The notes under the pieces: model-generated
What the model saw: only the letters and a program-made list of their open reading frames with translations
What the model was told of the DNA's origin: nothing
Databases searched by the model: none
Translations under genes and position numbers: made by a program
In this document: one piece after another, positions 47,949 through 53,638 of the stretch
How the letters are laid out: each line of letters begins with the position of its first letter
How positions within the stretch are numbered: position 1 is the first letter of the stretch
Origin: Oscillatoriales cyanobacterium CG2_30_40_61
GTDB lineage: Bacteria > Cyanobacteriota > Cyanobacteriia > Cyanobacteriales > Microcoleaceae
Length of the DNA stretch: 53,638 nt
Direction of reading: 5' to 3'
Assembly: GCA_001873365.1 (NCBI GenBank)
Contig: MNYZ01000045.1
Coordinates: 1 to 53,638 of the forward strand

Positions 47949-49697
47949 TTAAAACCCTAAATCATCCTTAGCTAGAGCCGCCGCTTTTAAGACTTTTTCA
48001 TCGGATTGTTGCGTCCAATCAGTTTCTCCAATTTCTTGATAGAATGTTTGATCATAGGGACGAGTGCGAACTACAACGGGCATGGGTACAGCATGACCTA
48101 AGACTAATGCTTGTTGTTTGGAATCTAATTTTGATAATACAGAACGCAAACTTTGTCCCCCAGAAACTCCGGTAAAAATCGCATCAATATCTTTATCATC
48201 ATTTAATAAAGCGGTAATTCGAGTGCCAACTTGAGACATGACTTCTGCATCAATACCAGAGGGACGTTGATCAACAATTAATAGAGTAACAAAATATTTT
48301 CGCATCTCTCGGGCAATAGTTCCAAAAATAGTAGAACGGACAATAGCAGGATCTAAAAAACGGTGAGCTTCTTCAATAGTAATCACCAATTGTGTCGGAC
48401 GGTCTACGGGATTTTTAGAGGCTAAAAAATTCTCAGATTTTTTAACATAGGCGTGATGAATCCGGCGAGTAATCATATTAGTTACTAACATATAGGATAA
48501 CATATCCGATTGCGATCCAAACTCCACCACGACATTTTTTCCCGCGTCCAAAGATTGTAAAATTCGATCTACATAATTAAACGGACAATTAGGACGCATA
48601 TATTTTAAATTATCCATCCGTAGTAATTTCCGTTGGAGCGCCATAATTGAACCTTTATGTCCCCGACGTTCATCACAAAATAGTTGAATTTCTTCATTTG
48701 TCATTGATAATAATTGAGAAATCCAAGAGGAGCCAAATTCACTACGGAGAATATTAGCATTATCAATACTTGCTTCGGAAAGATTTAATTCCCGTTGCAC
48801 TAACATAATATCTTCTACCTCAATTTGAGCATAGCTTAGATATAATTCCTGTGCATCTTTAATCCCTCGGCGGCGGCTAGATTCAGGATCAAGGGTATAC
48901 ACTTCCACTTGACCAGGAAACAGTTGTCTTAACCCTTTAACCGTACTAAATTGTTTACCCTCCGATACTGCTTCCCAGCCATATTCTGAGTGCATATCAA
49001 AGATTAAATTAACGGCGGCTTTTTTCTTAATAATTCCCGATAATAATAACCGGGTTAAAAAGGATTTTCCGGTTCCCGATTTTCCAAAAACTCCGTTACT
49101 GCGTTCTACAAACCGATCTAAATCTAAACAAACTGGCACATCCATATCTAGGGGTTTACCGATGGCAAAATTGCGCCGGGTGGGGTCATCTTCCCAACCA
49201 AAAATAATTCTAAAATCCCGTTCACTGGCTTCATAAACCTGGGAAAAATGCACGGGAATAGTTTTTACTGGTAAGAGTTCAATTTCACTGTTATTGGTTT
49301 GGGTTTGAAAGGAAGCAATTGCAGATTTGCCATTATTTTTACTAACTTTTTGTTGTTGTTGACCGACAACACGAATAATTTCTTCTTCTCGTTCGGAAAC
49401 TTCCCGACTTAACATTAACATCGGGCTGAGTTCAATGGTTCCGTAGGTGCTATTTCCGGCTAGAATTGCTTGTAAAAAATCATCATCGGGGTGAGGGGGG
49501 TTGGCGATAATTCGCAAGCTGGAGGTTCCTAATGAGACATCGGTTAATAAACAGAAAAAATGCGATCGCTTTCCCCGCACCACTAAAAATTTTCCTACCC
49601 GCATTTCTTCTACAGACACATCGGGATGTAAGCGAACTTCCAAACCTTTTGTTAAGGAACCTTGAATCACAGAACCCAGGGGTTTTTCAATGGTCAT
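47949..49697 (-). CDS. HerA/DUF87-type P-loop ATPase
   Basis: The product of about 582 residues has an N-terminal HAS-barrel-like beta region (about 1-150; GSVIQGSLTKGLEVRLHPDV), a Walker A GVFGKSGTGKSFLTRLLLSG (about residue 200), Walker B-type region LVITIEEAHRFLDP, and an arginine-finger-like LLIVDQRPSGIDAEVMSQVG, all typical of HerA/FtsK-superfamily hexameric pumps with DUF87. HerA works with the NurA nuclease in archaea and with SIR2-like or other partners in bacterial defence; here no nurA or SIR2 gene is adjacent. In cyanobacteria a lone copy like this is common. I take the ATG at 49697, since the ORF extends 14 non-conserved codons further upstream. Confidence 0.88.
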   Translation of the reverse strand: MTIEKPLGSVIQGSLTKGLEVRLHPDVSVEEMRVGKFLVVRGKRSHFFCLLTDVSLGTSSLRIIANPPHPDDDFLQAILAGNSTYGTIELSPMLMLSREVSEREEEIIRVVGQQQQKVSKNNGKSAIASFQTQTNNSEIELLPVKTIPVHFSQVYEASERDFRIIFGWEDDPTRRNFAIGKPLDMDVPVCLDLDRFVERSNGVFGKSGTGKSFLTRLLLSGIIKKKAAVNLIFDMHSEYGWEAVSEGKQFSTVKGLRQLFPGQVEVYTLDPESSRRRGIKDAQELYLSYAQIEVEDIMLVQRELNLSEASIDNANILRSEFGSSWISQLLSMTNEEIQLFCDERRGHKGSIMALQRKLLRMDNLKYMRPNCPFNYVDRILQSLDAGKNVVVEFGSQSDMLSYMLVTNMITRRIHHAYVKKSENFLASKNPVDRPTQLVITIEEAHRFLDPAIVRSTIFGTIAREMRKYFVTLLIVDQRPSGIDAEVMSQVGTRITALLNDDKDIDAIFTGVSGGQSLRSVLSKLDSKQQALVLGHAVPMPVVVRTRPYDQTFYQEIGETDWTQQSDEKVLKAAALAKDDLGF

Positions 49698-49880
49698 AGG
49701 GGAGTTTTTTTGAGGTGAGCAATGGAGAACTATCGCCACGCATTCGGGGTTTATAGCGGGTTGTTGTATTGTTCATACTGCAACATTTTGCCATAAAATT
49801 AATTACAACTTACATTTTACAATAAGAATGTTTATTGTTTTTTGTCAAGAGATTGAGAGGGCTAAAGCCCTCACTACGGT

Positions 49881-51611
49881 TTACTTAGATGAAAAACTAT
49901 AAATGGTTTGGGGTTGTAACTGTTGACAAATAGAGGAAGGGAGTTGAGTTAGGGGAAATTGTTCGCGATGGAGTTGTACCTGTAAATTGGTTAGGGGATC
50001 AACCCCGGAAGAAACAATAAATTGTAGTTTTTGGAGATGGGGCCATTGGGTAATTTGATCTAAAATTTGGGTAACGGCTTTTAGGTAGGGATGCTCTAGT
50101 TGTTGATACCAATGGGGATCGGCGACTCCGGCTTGATCAAAACCTAAATTAACAATTAATGGCGCTTGATCAAATAAAGCAGTTGCTACGGGTCGAGCTT
50201 CTTCTTGTAATAATAAATCATGGGTTTTTGCTAAAAATCTCAATTTTTCTAACCGTTCATAACTGCTCAGAATTGAAGTTTTATTGCGTTTTGACTCCAT
50301 ATATTCTGCTTCGGGATTTTCAACTAAAGGTTGAGACTCATCCCAATTAATAGCCACGGTAATTAAGTAGGTTTGTAATAACAAATGACCTAACTTTTCC
50401 GCTTTTGTCGCCAAATAAACCGTATTATAATCCGTGGCTTCAATAATTAACGGAACCCGATCCACAATTTCAATTCCATAGCCTTTTAACCCGGCAATTT
50501 TACGCGGATTATTAGTAATTAAACGAATTTGATGGACTCCTAAATCATTGAGCATTTGCGCCCCCATGCCATAATCCCGTAGGTCAGGAGCAAAACCTAA
50601 TCTTTCATTAGCTTCAACGGTATCAAATCCAATATCCTGCAAAGAATAGGCTTTAATCTTATTAATTAATCCAATTCCGCGCCCTTCCTGTCGCAGATAA
50701 ATAATTACTCCCGACCCGACATAATCAATCATTTTCATCGCGGTTTGTAGCTGCATTCTACAGTCACAACGCATCGAACCAAAGGAATCTCCGGTTAAAC
50801 ATTCGGAGTGAACCCGCACCATCACTGGCCTATCTTTGAACTGTTCGGGATCACCTTTAACTAAAGCAATATGTTCGGTATTATCTAAGGAATTACGATA
50901 GGCATAAATTTTAAAATCCCCGAATTGAGTCGGCAATTTAGCCACGGTTTCCCGATAAACAAAACGGTCATGTTTGAGGCGATAACTAATTAAATCTGCA
51001 ATAGTAATTAATTTTAAATTGTGAACTTTAGCATATTCAATTAATTCGGGAAGTCGCGCCATTGACCCATTAGAATTTTGAATTTCACAAATTACCCCCC
51101 CAGGATATAACCCCGCTAACCGAGACAAATCAACGGCCGCTTCCGTATGTCCGGCCCGTTTTAATACCCCGCCATCTTTAGCCCGCAGGGGGAAAATATG
51201 GCCCGGACGTCGTAAATCTTCGGGATGACTGGCGGGGTTAATGGCAATTTGAATCGTGCGGGCGCGGTCATCGGCGGAAATACCCGTAGAAACGCCCATT
51301 TGAGGGGAGGCGTCAATACTAACGGTAAAGGCGGTTTGGTTGGCGTCGGTGTTTTTCGTCACCATCAGGGGTAAGTCTAACTGATCCAGACGTTCTCCAG
51401 TTAGGGCCAAACAAATTAATCCCCGGGCGTACACCGCCATGAAGTTAATCATATCGGGGGTAGCAAATTGGGCGGCACAAATTAAGTCGCCTTCGTTTTC
51501 GCGGTGTTCATCGTCCACTACGACGACACAGCGCCCGGCTTTGAGATCGGCTAAGGCGGCTTCTATAGTGTCGAATTGGTAAGGGTTTTTAGGTAGCACA
51601 GACTCGTTCAA
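49881..51611 (-). CDS. ribBA: Bifunctional riboflavin enzyme RibBA (DHBP synthase / GTP cyclohydrolase II)
   Basis: RibBA makes both riboflavin precursors. The 576-residue product has the DHBP synthase domain first (about 10-210; [20 protein letters not shown] and [28 protein letters not shown]), then GTP cyclohydrolase II (about 220-420) with the zinc loop [19 protein letters not shown] and [20 protein letters not shown], and [15 protein letters not shown]-terminal extension of about 140 residues (after residue 430) is usual in cyanobacterial RibBA and has no assigned function. All catalytic residues I can check are present. No FMN riboswitch was recognised upstream. Confidence 0.96.
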   Translation of the reverse strand: MNESVLPKNPYQFDTIEAALADLKAGRCVVVVDDEHRENEGDLICAAQFATPDMINFMAVYARGLICLALTGERLDQLDLPLMVTKNTDANQTAFTVSIDASPQMGVSTGISADDRARTIQIAINPASHPEDLRRPGHIFPLRAKDGGVLKRAGHTEAAVDLSRLAGLYPGGVICEIQNSNGSMARLPELIEYAKVHNLKLITIADLISYRLKHDRFVYRETVAKLPTQFGDFKIYAYRNSLDNTEHIALVKGDPEQFKDRPVMVRVHSECLTGDSFGSMRCDCRMQLQTAMKMIDYVGSGVIIYLRQEGRGIGLINKIKAYSLQDIGFDTVEANERLGFAPDLRDYGMGAQMLNDLGVHQIRLITNNPRKIAGLKGYGIEIVDRVPLIIEATDYNTVYLATKAEKLGHLLLQTYLITVAINWDESQPLVENPEAEYMESKRNKTSILSSYERLEKLRFLAKTHDLLLQEEARPVATALFDQAPLIVNLGFDQAGVADPHWYQQLEHPYLKAVTQILDQITQWPHLQKLQFIVSSGVDPLTNLQVQLHREQFPLTQLPSSICQQLQPQTIYSFSSK

Positions 51612-51759
51612 AATCGTTTTCTCATCAACGCTTATTGATTAATTGTAACGCTGTTGATCAATCGAGATCCCATTCTAACTGAAAATGCTTGCTTATTTTA
51701 TTATGTCTTCCCATATTTCCACAGCATTTTTAATATTATTATAGTATATCTGAATCCTC

Positions 51760-52806
51760 CTAACAAATTCGGGGTAATTGTTCTCCACTCAACATATCAA
51801 TAATTCGTTTAGCTCCAATTTGACTTTGCAAAGTTACTATAGGATTAGATGTGGTTTTCACAAAACCAATTAAACTCGCCTCTGGTATTTTTGTTTGTAA
51901 AATTGATAAGGTTTTTTCCCGATCTTTTTCTGGAACAAATACCGCAAACCGCCCTTCATTTGCCACATAAAGAGGGTCAAATCCCAGGATTTCGCAGGCT
52001 CCTTTGACTTCTTCTAATACCGGAATTGCTGTTTCTTGAATTTCAATTTCCACTTTAGCAGCAGTAGCAATTTCATTTAACGTACTCGCTAAACCGCCCC
52101 GGGTTAAATCCCGTAAACAATGGATTTCTATTCCCGCTTCTAATAATTCTAAAACCACATCTGCTACAGGTGCAGAATCACTTTCTATGGTGGTTTCGAA
52201 TTCTAATCCCTCTCGTACCGCCATAATTGCAATCCCATGGCGGCCTAAATCTCCATTAATAATAACTGCATCTCCCGGTTGAACAGATAGGGGATTAATA
52301 GTTAACTGATGTTCAATAATTCCGATCCCCGAAGTATTAATAAAAATTCCATCTCCTTTGCCTTTATCAACAACTTTAGTATCTCCCGTGACAATTTTCA
52401 CCCGGGCTTTATCGGCGGCTATTTTCATTGATTGAATAATTTCCCATAACGTTTGAATGGGTAAACCTTCTTCTAAAATAAAACCCACACTTAAATATAA
52501 AGGGCGAGCGCCCGCCATTGCTAAATCATTTACCGTACCATGAATCGCCATTGACCCAATATCTCCCCCAGGAAAAAATAGGGGATTCACCACATAGGAA
52601 TCCGTTGTAAACGCTATTTTATTTCCATTTAATTGTAAGGTAGCTGCATCATGTTCGACTTGATTGGGATGACCAAAAGTAGGTAAAAACATCTGGTCAA
52701 TTAATTGCCGCATAAGTTTACCTCCTCCTCCATGAGCTAGTAAAATATGAGGATATTGTTGAATCGGAATCGGACAGGTTAAATTGAACTTAGGATGAGA
52801 GCTCAT
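51760..52806 (-). CDS. hypE: Hydrogenase maturation factor HypE
   Basis: HypE dehydrates a carbamoyl group on its own C-terminal cysteine to make the cyanide ligands of [NiFe]-hydrogenase. The 348-residue product has [56 protein letters not shown], the ATP site region [13 protein letters not shown], and ends with the essential Cys in SGEQLPRIC. This suggests a [NiFe]-hydrogenase somewhere in the genome; no structural or other hyp gene is in the window. It stands alone between ribBA and the HEAT gene. Confidence 0.96.
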   Translation of the reverse strand: MSSHPKFNLTCPIPIQQYPHILLAHGGGGKLMRQLIDQMFLPTFGHPNQVEHDAATLQLNGNKIAFTTDSYVVNPLFFPGGDIGSMAIHGTVNDLAMAGARPLYLSVGFILEEGLPIQTLWEIIQSMKIAADKARVKIVTGDTKVVDKGKGDGIFINTSGIGIIEHQLTINPLSVQPGDAVIINGDLGRHGIAIMAVREGLEFETTIESDSAPVADVVLELLEAGIEIHCLRDLTRGGLASTLNEIATAAKVEIEIQETAIPVLEEVKGACEILGFDPLYVANEGRFAVFVPEKDREKTLSILQTKIPEASLIGFVKTTSNPIVTLQSQIGAKRIIDMLSGEQLPRIC

Positions 52807-52904
52807 AGATAGATTATTGATAAAATAATGACAAAAAAATCAGACTGTTAGTATTAATTACTGAGCCAATATTTTAGTATTTAATATTAATAATTAAATT
52901 CGGC

Positions 52905-52938
52905 TGTAGGGGTTAATAAACTATTCACCACCCCTACA
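52905..52938. repeat. Inverted repeat TGTAGGGG...CCCCTACA between hypE and the HEAT gene
   Basis: TGTAGGGGT and ACCCCTACA form a perfect nine-base stem with a 16-base AT-rich loop, 16 bases after the HEAT gene stop (minus strand) and about 100 bases upstream of hypE. It probably terminates the HEAT gene transcript; the GTAGGGG end also resembles dispersed cyanobacterial repeats. Confidence 0.6.
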
Positions 52939-52953
52939 ATAAAATATGGCAGT

Positions 52954-53638
52954 CTATTCAGGATTCTTAGACAGACTAGGTTTTTTCAGCATTAAAGATT
53001 TAGGCAAAGATTTAGGCCGGACACGATAAACTTTGAATTTATTTAAGGCAATACTAGCTGATTGGGCGACCGAAATTTGAGGATCTCGTAAGGCTTTTTG
53101 TAAAATGGGAATAACTTGATGAGAAGGTATTTTGCCTAAAGCAATAATCGCTTGTTGACGAACACTCGGATCAAGATCTTGACTTAATCTAGTTAAAATG
53201 GGGATGCTTTGTTGTACTTCTCGACTTAATCGACCGGAAGCAGTGAGTTTTCCTAATGTTGCAGCAACAGCATGACGAACTTGAGGGTTAGGATTTTGTA
53301 AATATCCAGTTAATGTATTAATAGATGCAAAGTTTCCTGATGTTCCAATTTCCGAAATTTGCTCAATTAATTCTTCTTCTGATACTGTTTTTGTTGAGGA
53401 TAATATTGTTGGTTCTGTTTGAATTGTTGTCGTAGGTGCTGTGATAATTTCCTCAACCGTATCAGATGCAAAAATCGGAGTTTCTGTTTCTATAATTTCC
53501 TCAACCGTATCAGATGCAAAAATCGGAGTTTCTGTTTCTACAATTTCCTCAACCGTATCAGATGCAAAAATTGGAGTTTCTGTTTCTACAATTTCCTCAA
53601 CCGTATCAGATGCAAAAATTGGAGTTTCTGTTTCTACA
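52954..53638 (-). CDS. HEAT-repeat protein with tandem 16-residue repeats; N-terminus beyond the right edge
   Basis: The minus-strand frame is open from the window edge to the TAG at 52954-52956, about 227 residues. The C-terminal half contains HEAT-like repeats: LTGYLQNPNPQVRHAVAATL, ILTRLSQDLDPSVRQQAIIA and LQKALRDPQISVAQSASIAL. It ends with a basic tail (VYRVRPKSLPKSLMLKKPS). The N-terminal visible part is at least three and a half copies of a 16-residue unit, ETETPIFASDTVEEIV, encoded by near-identical 48-base DNA repeats (53450-53638). The start codon is outside the window. HEAT proteins in cyanobacteria include phycobilisome lyase-like and general scaffolding members; no function can be assigned. 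Confidence 0.85.
   Translation of the reverse strand, partial: VETETPIFASDTVEEIVETETPIFASDTVEEIVETETPIFASDTVEEIIETETPIFASDTVEEIITAPTTTIQTEPTILSSTKTVSEEELIEQISEIGTSGNFASINTLTGYLQNPNPQVRHAVAATLGKLTASGRLSREVQQSIPILTRLSQDLDPSVRQQAIIALGKIPSHQVIPILQKALRDPQISVAQSASIALNKFKVYRVRPKSLPKSLMLKKPSLSKNPE
53450..53638. repeat. 48-bp in-frame tandem repeat inside the HEAT gene
   Basis: A 48-base unit starting TCCTCAACCGTATCAGATGC repeats with only a few substitutions at least 3.5 times up to the window edge. It keeps the reading frame, adding 16 residues per copy. Confidence 0.9.

Noticed and set aside
47949-49697. HerA-like ATPase as part of a HerA-NurA or HerA-SIR2 defence system
   Set aside because: Neighbours are ribBA and a propeller gene; no nuclease or SIR2 gene is adjacent, and lone copies of this protein are common in cyanobacteria.

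Overview
The window looks like chromosomal DNA of a phycobilisome-containing cyanobacterium. Evidence: an NblA gene, a CpcS-type phycobilin lyase, a group 2 sigma factor, a cyanobacterial-type Pho box, more than twenty copies of the octamer GCGATCGC (HIP1), heptameric tandem repeats, and many WD40, Uma2 and HNH genes. The AT-rich composition and the repeat and WD40 content suggest a filamentous Oscillatoriales-type organism, perhaps close to Planktothrix. The genus is an inference only. I see no tRNA, rRNA, CRISPR array or intact transposase.

Layout. 0-1.2 kb is a gene graveyard: a PIN/Uma2 chimera and remnants of an NB-ARC-WD40 receptor. 1.2-6.8 kb holds cdsA, cbiT, an Orn/Lys/Arg-type decarboxylase and a cbiM-cbiQ-cbiO cobalt/nickel ECF transporter operon. 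6.9-8.2 kb is an orphan C5-cytosine methyltransferase beside degenerate CACAAAGACAC repeats. 8.3-16.5 kb is housekeeping and membrane genes (ychF, a small holin-family membrane protein, argS, a DMT exporter, marC, a cupin, an outer-membrane-type protein, a DUF202 protein). 16.6-20.4 kb is a visibly GC-richer arylsulfatase followed by its radical-SAM maturase. 20.4-21.5 kb pairs cpcS (phycobilin attachment) with divergent nblA (phycobilisome degradation), with an HLR1-like site before nblA. 21.7-26.1 kb is pstSCAB with a Pho box. 26.2-31.1 kb is bioB-bioY, an expanded MITE-like repeat, lspA and an FHA-domain class A penicillin-binding protein.

31.1-40.3 kb is an accessory island: Uma2 nuclease, zinc-ribbon/kinase/WD40 protein, DUF433 antitoxin-like gene between long direct repeats, HNH nuclease with an overlapping small partner, a 1236-residue membrane WD40/Ig-like protein ending in an RNA polymerase alpha-CTD-like domain, and a divergent 298-residue protein with an HNH-like motif and membrane segments. 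This island is the best candidate for something undescribed.

40.3-53.6 kb returns to core genes: a TonB-like protein, upp, cobQ with a small [2Fe-2S] ferredoxin, a group 2 sigma factor, an NHL/SMP-30-like propeller protein, a HerA/DUF87 ATPase, ribBA, hypE and a HEAT-repeat protein that runs off the right edge.

The cobalamin and metal theme (cbiT, cbiMQO, cobQ, ferredoxin, hypE) and the nutrient-stress theme (pstSCAB, nblA) recur across the window.
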